Shown here in pieces: positions 15,486 to 22,202 of a stretch of DNA of 27,206 nucleotides. Within the stretch, counting starts at the first letter, position 1; every line of letters starts with the position of its first letter. The notes beneath the pieces were generated by a model, which saw only the letters and a list, made by a program, of their open reading frames with translations, was not told the DNA's origin and did not search any database. The DNA is from a virus, in IMG/VR virus record IMGVR_UViG_3300030328_001283, positions 1 to 27,206 of that record; one strand, 5' to 3'. The position numbers and the translations under genes were made by a program.

Positions 15486-16136
15486 CTAACTTAGTGATAT
15501 TTTCAAATCTTTCAACACGCCCTTGAGAGAGTGCATATATTGATTGAAACCATCCATATTTTCTTGAAAAGTTAGAAACGCTGTCAAGTCCCCCTTGTTC
15601 TCCTTTTCCAAATAACTCGCCATAGTCTTTGACAAGTCTCTCCCTAAACGAAACAAAAAAAAAATTGAGCCCATAACAGCAGACATTGGCATTTCTAATA
15701 GCTCATTTTTTCTGTCTAGGTCATAATCTTCAATTAAATATTTGTCTTGTATTCTATCTTTTACTGGTCTGTATAGCACATTCATAGCAAGGTGCATGTT
15801 ATCCCAGTTAGATATATGGGTGTCTAAGTCAATATATTCTCCAAAACTTATATTATTAAGATCAGGAATAAAACCAAACTCTTTGCTTTCTAAATAAAAG
15901 CTGTGCATAAGAGGTGGTTTCTTCTCAAACATATCATTAATAATTTTAGCTACTCTTTCTGCATCTGACATTTTCATTTGTCTTACAGCTTGTGCATCTA
16001 AATTGCAAAAAATCTCTATCATTTTGCATTGTACAAAATATGGATCATCATTTTGCTCTTGTAATTTGTGAAACTTTTGATATTGACCTAAAGTGATTTC
16101 GCTTAAATCATTAGGAACACTTAACTTCTTTTTCAT
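15486..16136 (-). CDS. Conserved tail-cluster protein, 216 aa (possible tail assembly chaperone)
   Basis: The product is helical and begins MKKKLSVPNDLSEITLGQYQ. A central conserved-looking stretch reads FIPDLNNISFGEYIDLDTH at about residues 90-108. Helices with SNWDNMHLAMNVLYRP and AVMGSIFFLFRLGRDLSKT follow. There is no signal peptide; the one hydrophobic stretch is short and probably a buried helix. Proteins with this profile are common between terminase and tail genes in Bacteroidota phages, and the size fits a tail assembly chaperone, but no frameshift pair is seen. It has its own octamer promoter 5 nt before the ATG and a strong terminator upstream. Confidence 0.5.
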   Translation of the reverse strand: MKKKLSVPNDLSEITLGQYQKFHKLQEQNDDPYFVQCKMIEIFCNLDAQAVRQMKMSDAERVAKIINDMFEKKPPLMHSFYLESKEFGFIPDLNNISFGEYIDLDTHISNWDNMHLAMNVLYRPVKDRIQDKYLIEDYDLDRKNELLEMPMSAVMGSIFFLFRLGRDLSKTMASYLEKENKGDLTAFLTFQENMDGFNQYMHSLKGVLKDLKISLS

Positions 16137-16141
16137 AACTA

Positions 16142-16149
16142 TATAACGA
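16142..16149 (-). promoter_or_regulatory. Octamer TCGTTATA before the tail cluster
   Basis: The minus strand carries AATTAAATTCGTTATA, with the octamer at 16149-16142, and 5 nt remain before the ATG at 16136. A CAAA box at the usual distance is not visible, though AAATCG lies upstream. It is located directly downstream of the terminator hairpin at 16175-16231. It likely restarts transcription for the tail genes. Confidence 0.45.
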
Positions 16150-16174
16150 ATTTAATTTACGATTTTTAATAAAT

Positions 16175-16231
16175 AAAAAAGTGAGCTAAACACACACCAA
16201 ACCACTTGGAAAATGTGTATGTCTGCTCACT
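16175..16231 (-). terminator. Long hairpin terminator
   Basis: On the minus strand AGTGAGC (16231-16225) pairs with GCTCACT (16186-16180). An inner GACATACACA / TGTGTGTTT segment can extend the stem around a TTTTCCAAGTGGTTTGG loop. TTTTTTATTT follows (16180-16171). This is longer than the other terminators and ends the 95-residue gene's transcript 46 nt after its stop. Confidence 0.75.
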
Positions 16232-16276
16232 ACCAAACTACTCAAATTAACTAACTAAACTGACTTATGAAAAATC

Positions 16277-16564
16277 CTAAGTGGTTTCTTGTAGCTTCTT
16301 TAAGTTAATAAATTTTTCTTTTATTCTACGATACTTTAATATTGTTTTATTTTTATCTTCTCTATAATCACTTATAGCTACCTTGTGCTGTGCTAAATCC
16401 TCTTGTATTCTAATTACATAAAATGCAATATCAGTAATAGCTTTAGATAATGCCTGAATTTCTTTATTATTAGGTCTTGCTTTACCCCACTTTAAAGCTA
16501 ACTCAGTTACAAGGTTCATATTAGTATAATATTTAAGATCGTGCAAGTTCTGTATTTTATCCAT
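16277..16564 (-). CDS. Hypothetical helical protein, 95 aa
   Basis: The sequence MDKIQNLHDLKYYTNMNLVT is followed by ALKWGKARPNNKEIQALSK and a long helix with IRIQEDLAQHKVAISDYRED, ending in a Lys-rich helix KYRRIKEKFINLKKLQ. The last 50 residues are a good coiled-coil candidate. No membrane or catalytic motif. It is the last gene before the long terminator at 16175-16231 and follows a small membrane-protein ORF by 18 nt. Function unknown. Confidence 0.65.
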   Translation of the reverse strand: MDKIQNLHDLKYYTNMNLVTELALKWGKARPNNKEIQALSKAITDIAFYVIRIQEDLAQHKVAISDYREDKNKTILKYRRIKEKFINLKKLQETT

Positions 16565-16582
16565 ATCTAAATTTAATAAATT

Positions 16583-16684
16583 TTATCCATAATAGATAAC
16601 CATAGCTAACCAATACATAAAAAATATTGATGCTACAAATAAAAACTCTCCTAAAATCTTTAGTATAAATTTAACTTTTTTCAT
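16583..16684 (-). CDS. Single-pass small membrane protein, 33 aa
   Basis: The ATG at 16684 lies 14 nt inside the end of the preceding ORF and the stop at 16583 is 18 nt before the next ATG. The product is MKKVKFILKILGEFLFVAS followed by IFFMYWLAMVIYYG, one hydrophobic helix with a Lys-rich cytoplasmic start. It may be a membrane-active peptide. Small TM ORFs of this kind are frequent in phage accessory stretches. Confidence 0.5.
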   Translation of the reverse strand: MKKVKFILKILGEFLFVASIFFMYWLAMVIYYG

Positions 16685-16832
16685 ATTCTATTTTGTCTAG
16701 TCCTGTTATGTTACTCCAATAGGTTGTGGCATAAGTTACAAAATTGTCTATATGCCTTTGCCCATCAAATTCTTTTGTTACTGTTGTTATTCTTCCAGTA
16801 TTAGTTGTAAAATGTATTGTTGCTTTTATCAT
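16671..16832 (-). CDS. Hypothetical protein, 53 aa
   Basis: It starts at an ATGA junction with the ORF before it and ends 14 nt into the small membrane-protein ORF. The sequence MIKATIHFTTNTGRITTVTK is followed by EFDGQRHIDNFVTYATTYW, which predicts a beta-beta-alpha unit. The codon use and the chained overlaps support that it is translated. No family recognised. Confidence 0.6.
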   Translation of the reverse strand: MIKATIHFTTNTGRITTVTKEFDGQRHIDNFVTYATTYWSNITGLDKIEYEKS

Positions 16833-16993
16833 AATATTGTAAAATGTTTTGCACCTCTACGAGCTTTTTGTTTTGCCTTTAGTAATGCTTGTTTTGGACT
16901 TATAGCTTCTACCTCTACTATATCGTAGTCATACCCACTATCTTCATCTCCTATAAAAGATAAAAACCAATATTCTATTTTATATACTTTCAT
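16829..16993 (-). CDS. Hypothetical protein, 54 aa, with octamer-like site upstream
   Basis: The product is MKVYKIEYWFLSFIGDEDS, then GYDYDIVEVEAISPKQALL and a basic end KAKQKARRGAKHFTIL. The pattern of a strand, acidic loop, strand and helix (EVEAISPKQALLKAKQKA) suggests a small alpha/beta domain. A GTGTTATA site, a variant of TCGTTATA, lies 7 nt upstream (17001-17008). It follows the terminase large subunit and starts a chain of three small overlapping ORFs. Confidence 0.65.
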   Translation of the reverse strand: MKVYKIEYWFLSFIGDEDSGYDYDIVEVEAISPKQALLKAKQKARRGAKHFTIL

Positions 16994-17000
16994 ACTGCAA

Positions 17001-17008
17001 TATAACAC
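17001..17008 (-). promoter_or_regulatory. Variant octamer GTGTTATA
   Basis: The minus strand reads AAATAAGTGTTATATTGCAGT before the ATG at 16993. The site matches TCGTTATA except for TC replaced by GT, with a 7-nt gap to the start codon. It could drive the chain of three small ORFs. It is the weakest member of the set. Confidence 0.3.
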
Positions 17009-17043
17009 TTATTTAGTTATCCACGAAATATTTAATATCTTTT

Positions 17044-18252
17044 TTAGGAAATATAGTAATTACCTCTGTTTTTATTCTGTAATTGATATGTTACACTATA
17101 CCTAATAGGATCAAGAAGATGGTTAAATTTGTCAATAGGTGTGTTAGATTTTCGTTCTAGCCATGCGTAATTATTAAGTTCTTTGATGAGGTTAATGCTG
17201 TCCTCATCTACTATTAAATCGTAGTCTTGCAATAAGCTAATACCAAAAGTTATAGATCCTTGCCCCTTTATACTTGGAACTATATTACATCCTGCTGCTC
17301 TTATTTCTGAGATTAGTCTAGGTTCTGCTGAATCTGCTACTATTAAAGAATCTCCTGCAAACTGTTTATTTAGAGAAACTAGCTGACTGGTTACAAGTCT
17401 TGGTTTATAAAAACATTCTTTTAAATATATCTTTTTATTCACTATGTCTATACTTGTAGCTACCAAACTGCTAGGATCTGAAGCGAAGCCGTAATCTTGT
17501 CCATATACTGTTTTACCTACTTCTTTAAATTTACCTATATTCCAATTAGTGAATATAACGCCCTCTGCTGCACTTAACCACCCACCTAACATTTGATGTT
17601 TGTATTTCTCAGGTCTCCTTTTCTTGATATTCTCTATTTGCTGTAAATAGCTTTGTGATAGGTTTTCTTTGTTGTCTATGTATGTTGTATGTATATATGT
17701 AATATTGTCTTTGGTTGTATTAGAACCCTCTTGTATTCCTTTGTCCTCAAAGTATCTTCTATATATCCAATGTTCTTTGCTTGTAGGGTTTAGTATTAGG
17801 ATCACTCTATTATGACTTCCCTGCTGTCTCACAGATAGGTCTATTTTATCAAATGTGTCCTCTGAGGTCAATTCCTCTGCTTCATCTAAAACAAAGGTTG
17901 TTACGCCTTGTAATGACTTCAGGTTAGCTGTTTGGTCTCCACTTGATGTTTTAATACCCTTAAAGATTATCTTGCTTCCTGAACGCTTATTTTTGATTTC
18001 ATCTTTTGTTATATAAAAGTCATCAAATATATTAAGCAGTTCTAACTTCTCTATAAATTCAGGAATAATAGACACATAAGCAGATGCTAGTGTATATCGT
18101 GTAAATAGTATTGTATGACCTTTCTCGTATGTAAGTAAGACTAATAAGAGATTTATACTAAAAGATTTTCCTGACCCTCTACCCCCAGTTATTATAAAGT
18201 AGCGTGAATCTGTTTGTGTGATAGGTGCATACTTTTTGTTTATGTCTATCAT
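17044..18252 (-). CDS. terL: Terminase large subunit (packaging ATPase-nuclease)
   Basis: This 402-residue protein powers DNA packaging and cuts the concatemer. The Walker A motif GGRGSGKS is at residues 23-30, and the Walker B motif FVLDEAEE is at 120-127 with Asp123 and catalytic Glu124. The coupling-type motif ILNPTSKEHW follows near 153-162. The RNase H-like nuclease begins at QDYGFASDP (Asp253) and continues with IVADSAEP (Asp307) and LLDPIRY (Asp382), giving the three metal-binding acids. Length and motif spacing fit the Terminase_3/PBSX-type group. The start overlaps the small subunit gene by ATGA. Packaging type (cos or pac) cannot be read here. Confidence 0.95.
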   Translation of the reverse strand: MIDINKKYAPITQTDSRYFIITGGRGSGKSFSINLLLVLLTYEKGHTILFTRYTLASAYVSIIPEFIEKLELLNIFDDFYITKDEIKNKRSGSKIIFKGIKTSSGDQTANLKSLQGVTTFVLDEAEELTSEDTFDKIDLSVRQQGSHNRVILILNPTSKEHWIYRRYFEDKGIQEGSNTTKDNITYIHTTYIDNKENLSQSYLQQIENIKKRRPEKYKHQMLGGWLSAAEGVIFTNWNIGKFKEVGKTVYGQDYGFASDPSSLVATSIDIVNKKIYLKECFYKPRLVTSQLVSLNKQFAGDSLIVADSAEPRLISEIRAAGCNIVPSIKGQGSITFGISLLQDYDLIVDEDSINLIKELNNYAWLERKSNTPIDKFNHLLDPIRYSVTYQLQNKNRGNYYIS

Positions 18253-18521
18253 TTAAAGTTTATCAGGTCTTTAAAATTGATATTAAAACCCTCACTAGAA
18301 TTAATATCTACCGATTCTTTTGGTTTACCATATCTATATCCAAAGTACAAACTCATAGCCCTGTCTGACCCCTCTTTAATCTTTTTACCTAATGTTTTTA
18401 TAACCTCATCATTGTCAATAAGATTATCTAACTTTTCTATTAACCTTTCCTCATCTGCTTTTTTTGGTCTCCCTGCAAATCCTTTTGTAGAGTGTCCACC
18501 ATTATTTTTTCTTTTATCCAT
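18249..18521 (-). CDS. terS: Terminase small subunit-like DNA-binding protein
   Basis: The 90-residue product is basic at the N-terminus (NGGHSTKGFAGRPKKADEER, with an AT-hook-like GRPKK) and continues with helices (LIEKLDNLIDNDEVIKTL) and an RAMSLYFGYRYGKPKE segment typical of short TerS-like proteins. It is directly upstream of terL, with ATGA overlap. It probably recognises packaging sites and assembles into a ring. It has a TCGTTATA site 28 nt before its start, which begins the late region. The short length (most TerS proteins are longer) makes the specific family uncertain, but context is strong. Confidence 0.75.
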   Translation of the reverse strand: MDKRKNNGGHSTKGFAGRPKKADEERLIEKLDNLIDNDEVIKTLGKKIKEGSDRAMSLYFGYRYGKPKESVDINSSEGFNINFKDLINFK

Positions 18522-18549
18522 TATTAATAAAATATTAATTAATTAATTA

Positions 18550-18557
18550 TATAACGA
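18550..18557 (-). promoter_or_regulatory. Octamer TCGTTATA at the start of the late region
   Basis: The minus strand has a run of eight T and then CGTTATATAATTAATTAATT. The octamer covers 18557-18550, 28 nt before the TerS ATG, the longest gap in the set. It lies between the methyltransferase stop and the terminase genes and so could separate early from late transcription. Confidence 0.45.
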
Positions 18558-18572
18558 AAAAAAATTATTGTT

Positions 18573-19229
18573 TTAAAATAACTCTTTTTGATCTGTTTTA
18601 AATTCTACCATTTTACCCATAGCAGTATCTAGTATTGTTTTACCTGCAACATAATCTACTAAATTATTTGCAATTTTTCTTGTGGGTTGTTTTCCTTTAT
18701 ATTTAGTAAAATCGTAATCGTGAAATTCACTCATAACTTTTATCACATTCTTTACTCTTGTAAAGTCAGGATTTTTTCTGTCGCTTATTATATGTGGTAA
18801 TTTAAAGTTACACCAATATAAATGTCTGTTTCTTTTTTGTGCAGGTATTAAAGGTTCATAATATGGTATTACATTCTCTACTACATACTTCCCATTAAAA
18901 AAATTATCTAAAAAAATTATTTCCTCGTACAACCTCATATCAGGGTATCTTAATTTCCATTTACTATTGTCTGTTTGTCTTTTACCTTTAAATGTAAAAT
19001 TCATTCTACTATGTGTAGGACAAGGTGGAGAACTCCAAATAAAATTGTATTCTTTGTAATGGTCTAACAAGTATTGGTGTGCATCTGCAACAACAACATT
19101 GTCTTTAGGAAACCTCTCTTTGTATAATTTTGCTAATTCTTCATCCCACTCTACAGCTGTAATTTCGTGTTCATCTCCCCACTTATATCTATTACCACCT
19201 AAACAAGCATATAAATTAAGTATTTTCAT
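18573..19229 (-). CDS. DNA (cytosine-5)-methyltransferase-like protein, compact
   Basis: Residues 6-12 (LYACLGG) form motif I for AdoMet binding, and residues 66-74 (SSPPCPTHS) form motif IV with the catalytic Cys70 after Pro-Pro. VVENV at 116-120 is the ENV motif VI, and QKRNRHLYW at 131-139 matches motif VIII. At 218 residues it is far smaller than typical C5 methyltransferases, leaving only about 75 residues for target recognition. It can either methylate cytosine with low specificity or make a hydroxymethyl-type change, but no extra domain is seen. It overlaps the upstream DUF5664-like gene by ATGA and ends the replication-modification cluster. Protection from host restriction is the usual role. 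Confidence 0.85.
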   Translation of the reverse strand: MKILNLYACLGGNRYKWGDEHEITAVEWDEELAKLYKERFPKDNVVVADAHQYLLDHYKEYNFIWSSPPCPTHSRMNFTFKGKRQTDNSKWKLRYPDMRLYEEIIFLDNFFNGKYVVENVIPYYEPLIPAQKRNRHLYWCNFKLPHIISDRKNPDFTRVKNVIKVMSEFHDYDFTKYKGKQPTRKIANNLVDYVAGKTILDTAMGKMVEFKTDQKELF

Positions 19230-19606
19230 TTTGTATAACTTCCAAATTGTTCATCATATCCTATTTGGTCTTTAGGTTCTCTATTTCTATTGTATTGATC
19301 TTTATACCATTTCTCATCTCTTTTGTTCTCTAACTCTTTTTCTAGGTTTGCTAATGCTCTCCACGCTACCTTTGCTGAGTGAAGCTGACCATCAGTATCA
19401 ACTTTACCTGCTTCAAATAAGTGTCTTGTTAGTGCATCTAATTCATCTGTGCTTTTTTCTCTATCCCAATGTAAAGGTTTGTCAGGATGATGCTGTTGAT
19501 TTCCTACATACGATACTTTAGCAACCTCAGCTAGTGCCTTAGGGAAATATTTAATTAGTCCTGTATATATAGGTATTTGTTTTCTTTTGTTTTTGTCTGT
19601 TTCCAT
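19226..19606 (-). CDS. dATP/dGTP diphosphohydrolase-like protein (DUF5664 type)
   Basis: The 126-residue protein has the signature run of this family at residues 15-65: TGLIKYFPKALAEVA, then SYVGNQQHHPDKPLHWDRE, then KSTDELDALTRHLFEAG. The acidic residues in EVAK and DELDAL probably hold metal ions as in MazG-like all-alpha NTP pyrophosphohydrolases. Related proteins act on purine dNTPs in phages with modified or 2-aminoadenine DNA, but most members are uncharacterised. It sits between the adenine methyltransferase (immediately adjacent) and the cytosine methyltransferase (ATGA overlap), so a link to nucleotide pool control or DNA modification is reasonable. No PurZ-like gene is visible in the window. 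Confidence 0.75.
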   Translation of the reverse strand: METDKNKRKQIPIYTGLIKYFPKALAEVAKVSYVGNQQHHPDKPLHWDREKSTDELDALTRHLFEAGKVDTDGQLHSAKVAWRALANLEKELENKRDEKWYKDQYNRNREPKDQIGYDEQFGSYTK

Positions 19607-20323
19607 TTAAAATATTTGTAATTGTTCTGTATGTTGATTTAATCTTAATTTTGCTTTTTCATAATACTCTTTATCAATTTCATACCCTGCAAGATTGTAT
19701 TTTAAATTATGACAAGCAATAGCTATTGAGCCACTTCCTAAATGTGTATCTAATATTTTATCTCCCTCTTTTGCATAATTCATAAGCAACCACTCGTATA
19801 ATTTTACTGGTTTTTGTGTAGGATGTATTCTTTTTTCTAACCCTCTACCATAATCATTAATCATTTTTGTGTTCATTGTTCCTGCTTGAACATTACCACT
19901 CCATTGAAAATCAAACATAGTAATTCTATTTTGACAATTTGTAGCTGCTATATCAGCGTGAGAATAAGTGCTTTTTAAAAAAGGTGTTACTAACTTATTA
20001 TGTATTATTCTACCTTGCCCAAATAACTTTTGTGCTTCTCCATAATAATTACATCCCCAAATAATGTGCTTTTTAGAAACTCTTAGCACTTCATTAAAAT
20101 AATCTATTGTAGGTGGTACTTTATTCCAGTCCTTTTGTTTATGCCCTTTTATAACATAATTTTTTTGTTCTCCTGTACTTAATTTGCCTTTTGTTTTAAT
20201 TCTTTTTCCTTTGCTAAAACTTAAACCTATGCCATAAGGAGGATCTACGATAGCTAAGTCAAATTGATTATCTGACATTTCTTTCATAGCTTCTACACAG
20301 TCTTGGTTATATAGGTTTATCAT
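19607..20323 (-). CDS. Adenine-specific DNA methyltransferase (beta class)
   Basis: I choose the ATG at 20323, which overlaps the upstream stop in an ATGA junction; an ORF extended to 20347 would add eight residues. Motif IV, VDPPYG, lies at residues 26-31 and precedes the target-recognition part, while the AdoMet-binding motif DTHLGSGS comes near the C-terminus after HPTQKP. This order (IV before I) marks the beta class of N6-adenine or N4-cytosine methyltransferases; DPPY favours adenine. The 238-residue length is usual for phage solitary enzymes. No restriction enzyme gene is near, so it likely protects phage DNA or marks it. Confidence 0.9.
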   Translation of the reverse strand: MINLYNQDCVEAMKEMSDNQFDLAIVDPPYGIGLSFSKGKRIKTKGKLSTGEQKNYVIKGHKQKDWNKVPPTIDYFNEVLRVSKKHIIWGCNYYGEAQKLFGQGRIIHNKLVTPFLKSTYSHADIAATNCQNRITMFDFQWSGNVQAGTMNTKMINDYGRGLEKRIHPTQKPVKLYEWLLMNYAKEGDKILDTHLGSGSIAIACHNLKYNLAGYEIDKEYYEKAKLRLNQHTEQLQIF

Positions 20324-20787
20324 AAAACTTTTTCTTTCCACTCCCAACTCTTGACTACTCTCTCAATGCTTTCTATTTTGTCTCTATCGTTTGGAACTTC
20401 TATTACTAATTTTACTAATGGGTTTTCTAGTTTTTTTTGTAATGTGCTGCACTTGTTTTCTAAGTAGTGTATTCTGTCTATCTCATCTACACCTAAATTG
20501 CTTCTAAAAGAAAACATGTTGTATATCTCTTGTATTTGTTTATTGTGTTTTTTATACATTTCAAAGTTCTTTACGCTGTGTATAAGTGTAGCGTGATTTA
20601 CTGGCTTATTATTTGATTTTAAGAATAGTGCTATGTTTACCCATCTCATGCCAAGTTTTTCTCTTAGTATGTGTATAAGTAGTGATCTCATTTCTATTAT
20701 GTTTCTCTTTCTACTATCTTCAAATATATTTATGCCTGATAGTTCTATTATTTTGTTTGCTATTTCTAAAGGTTTTAAATTATTCAT
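20320..20787 (-). CDS. DnaA domain IV-like DNA-binding protein, 155 aa
   Basis: Residues 26-90 read as a helix-turn-helix of the type in the C-terminal domain of the replication initiator DnaA: KRNIIEMRSLLIHILREKLG, then RWVNIALFLKSNNKPVNHAT and LIHSVKNFEMYKKHNKQIQ. NHATLIHSVK is close to the DHATVLHAV-type signature that contacts the DnaA box. No ATPase domain precedes it; instead a C-terminal coiled coil with IHYLENKCSTLQKKLENPL follows. It lies between the FEN exonuclease (8-nt overlap) and the methyltransferase. It may bind DnaA-box-like sites to start phage replication or to interfere with host initiation. Confidence 0.7.
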   Translation of the reverse strand: MNNLKPLEIANKIIELSGINIFEDSRKRNIIEMRSLLIHILREKLGMRWVNIALFLKSNNKPVNHATLIHSVKNFEMYKKHNKQIQEIYNMFSFRSNLGVDEIDRIHYLENKCSTLQKKLENPLVKLVIEVPNDRDKIESIERVVKSWEWKEKVL

Positions 20788-21493
20788 TTCGTAATTTTAA
20801 TAAATTATAACATTCTACATATTTCTGTCTTGCCTTGCCTTTGTATTCTTTTTTAAATAGTTCGTATAGTCTTTTAGTGTATTGATATTTTGTTTTGCAT
20901 CCTTTGTAGTATTTCTCTGCAAACTTTTTGCCTTTACCTCTAAAGTAATTTACATTGTCTGCACTATCTCCTGCTATCATTTGTTCGTAAAAGTTGTATA
21001 GAGCTTCTTGTTCTGTTATGTCTAAAACTTCTTTTTTATGATAATTCCACATCAAGCAAGGAAATTGTTTATAGTCTTTGTCTATTGCACATATTATTAC
21101 TTGTTCTCTACCTGCTTCTTTTTGTATTTCGTACCAATGCTTTGCTACTAAGTCATCTGTTTCTATTCCATATCCATATACACTACTATAATTTTGTTTT
21201 ACATAGTCGTGCATTTGGTGTAATAATGGTGGCAGCTCTTGGTTTTTTCTGTTTGCTTTATATACTGGTGTTATCTTTTTCCTGAAGTTTCCTTTGCTTC
21301 CATTAAATGTTATGACATTTTTTACATCATAAACATCATCTATATCATTTATTATTTTCATAAACTGCTCATCAAATTTACCTGCTGCATCATTGATGTC
21401 TCTGTAATATATATCTTCCAGTTCTTCTTTATTTTTTCTAGTCCTGTAACAACTTGCAAATACTAAGCTGTCTGCATCAAACAATACTATCAT
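20780..21493 (-). CDS. 5'-3' exonuclease / flap endonuclease
   Basis: The 237-residue protein follows the FEN/PIN-like layout: LFDADSLVF at residues 4-12 with Asp6 and Asp8, the helical-arch-type segment FRKKITPVYKANRK near 70-83, IETDDLVA at 110-117 with Glu111, Asp113 and Asp114, AIDKDYKQF at 136-144, and MIAGDSADNV at 172-181 with Asp176 and Asp179. These acids bind two metal ions. The last 50 residues contain a helix-hairpin-helix-like basic region (GKGKKFAEKYYKG). It removes RNA primers or processes recombination flaps. It overlaps a small membrane-protein ORF at its start by 17 nt. Related phage enzymes are about 230-290 residues. Confidence 0.9.
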   Translation of the reverse strand: MIVLFDADSLVFASCYRTRKNKEELEDIYYRDINDAAGKFDEQFMKIINDIDDVYDVKNVITFNGSKGNFRKKITPVYKANRKNQELPPLLHQMHDYVKQNYSSVYGYGIETDDLVAKHWYEIQKEAGREQVIICAIDKDYKQFPCLMWNYHKKEVLDITEQEALYNFYEQMIAGDSADNVNYFRGKGKKFAEKYYKGCKTKYQYTKRLYELFKKEYKGKARQKYVECYNLLKLRNE

Positions 21494-21611
21494 ATAATAT
21501 GTATAAAAAAGTTAATATTAGTCCTGCTATTGATATGCAGGTTAATTTCATAGTCTCTTTGTACTTTTCATCAGACCTACCTTGTCTTGATCTATACTGT
21601 CTTTTTTTCAT
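21477..21611 (-). CDS. Small single-pass membrane protein, 44 aa
   Basis: The sequence is MKKRQYRSRQGRSDEKYKE followed by TMKLTCISIAGLILTFLYI and a short LYDSIV tail. The strongly basic start and one hydrophobic helix predict N-in topology. It overlaps the ORF before it by 20 nt and the exonuclease start by 17 nt. Function unknown. Confidence 0.55.
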   Translation of the reverse strand: MKKRQYRSRQGRSDEKYKETMKLTCISIAGLILTFLYILYDSIV

Positions 21612-21747
21612 CTTGTTTTCTTAATATATTACCCTCTAAATCTATAATGGTATATCCCTGTCTTAATAATAGGTTTAGTGCTTTGGTTTGTTCTTTAGCT
21701 CTTTCTTGCAACCTATATGTTTCAAATATTTCGTTACTTATTGGCAT
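21592..21747 (-). CDS. Hypothetical protein, 51 aa
   Basis: It starts 16 nt after a perfect octamer. The product is MPISNEIFETYRLQERAKEQ, then TKALNLLLRQGYTIIDLEG and a basic tail NILRKQDEKKTV. The GYTIIDLEGNIL part predicts a beta-turn-beta, preceded by an amphipathic helix. The coding-strand octamer before it, together with the overlap with the next ORF, supports translation. Confidence 0.6.
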   Translation of the reverse strand: MPISNEIFETYRLQERAKEQTKALNLLLRQGYTIIDLEGNILRKQDEKKTV

Positions 21748-21763
21748 AATTTTTTATTTGCAA

Positions 21764-21771
21764 TATAACGA
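21764..21771 (-). promoter_or_regulatory. Octamer TCGTTATA before the exonuclease unit
   Basis: The minus strand reads AACATAAATTTAATAATTTTCGTTATATTG, with the octamer at 21771-21764, 16 nt before the ATG at 21747. AAC lies about 17 nt upstream of the CGTT core, compatible with an ECF-type -35. It falls in the gap after the PD-(D/E)XK gene. Confidence 0.5.
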
Positions 21772-21788
21772 AAATTATTAAATTTATG

Positions 21789-22202
21789 TTAATAATTATT
21801 TAAATTAATTATACTGGCATCATTTTCTTTTAGCAGATAAACCTCTTTCTTTAGTCTTTTCTTAGTCCAAAGTGATGTGTCAGGCAAGTATAACTTAACA
21901 GAGTTTGGCATTTGTAAATCATCAAGCCAATACATATAATTACCTTTTGGGTCATTAATAAAATATAATCTTACATCAATATCAGGTGTTTCCATTAATG
22001 CTTTATATTTCTTAGCTTCTAATAGTTTTTCTTCATAATATTTATCACGAAACTTATATTCGATTATGCAAGATTTTTTTTTAGGTGTAAAACCTTTAGC
22101 ATCATAAGCATATTGACCCCCAACCCATTCTAAATCCCATCCCATTACATTTAGGATCATACTTACAGCTTTTTCCCACTTATGTATTTTGCTAATTTCC
22201 AT
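21789..22202 (-). CDS. PD-(D/E)XK-type nuclease-like protein, 137 aa
   Basis: Key residues are consistent with the fold: a helix at the start (HKWEKAVSMILNVMG), Asp34 in YAYDAKGF, then Glu48 and Lys50 in CIIEYKFR, followed by a helix with EEKLLEAKKYKALME. The D...ExK spacing of 14 residues fits a PD-(D/E)XK core. The C-terminal half has a strand (VRLYFINDPKGNYMYWLDD) often seen in endonucleases of this kind. It overlaps the 70-residue gene by 11 nt. A Holliday-junction or restriction-like endonuclease is possible, but the substrate cannot be told. Confidence 0.55.
   Translation of the reverse strand: MEISKIHKWEKAVSMILNVMGWDLEWVGGQYAYDAKGFTPKKKSCIIEYKFRDKYYEEKLLEAKKYKALMETPDIDVRLYFINDPKGNYMYWLDDLQMPNSVKLYLPDTSLWTKKRLKKEVYLLKENDASIINLNNY

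Noticed and set aside
16180-16560. Possible tRNA or small RNA near the long hairpin
   Set aside because: No cloverleaf, anticodon arm or CCA-like end could be built. The hairpin plus U tail is explained by termination.
20321-20347. Upstream ATG at 20347 for the adenine methyltransferase
   Set aside because: It would add eight residues and overlap the previous gene by 28 nt. The ATG at 20323 gives the ATGA junction used repeatedly here and begins directly with the methyltransferase pattern.
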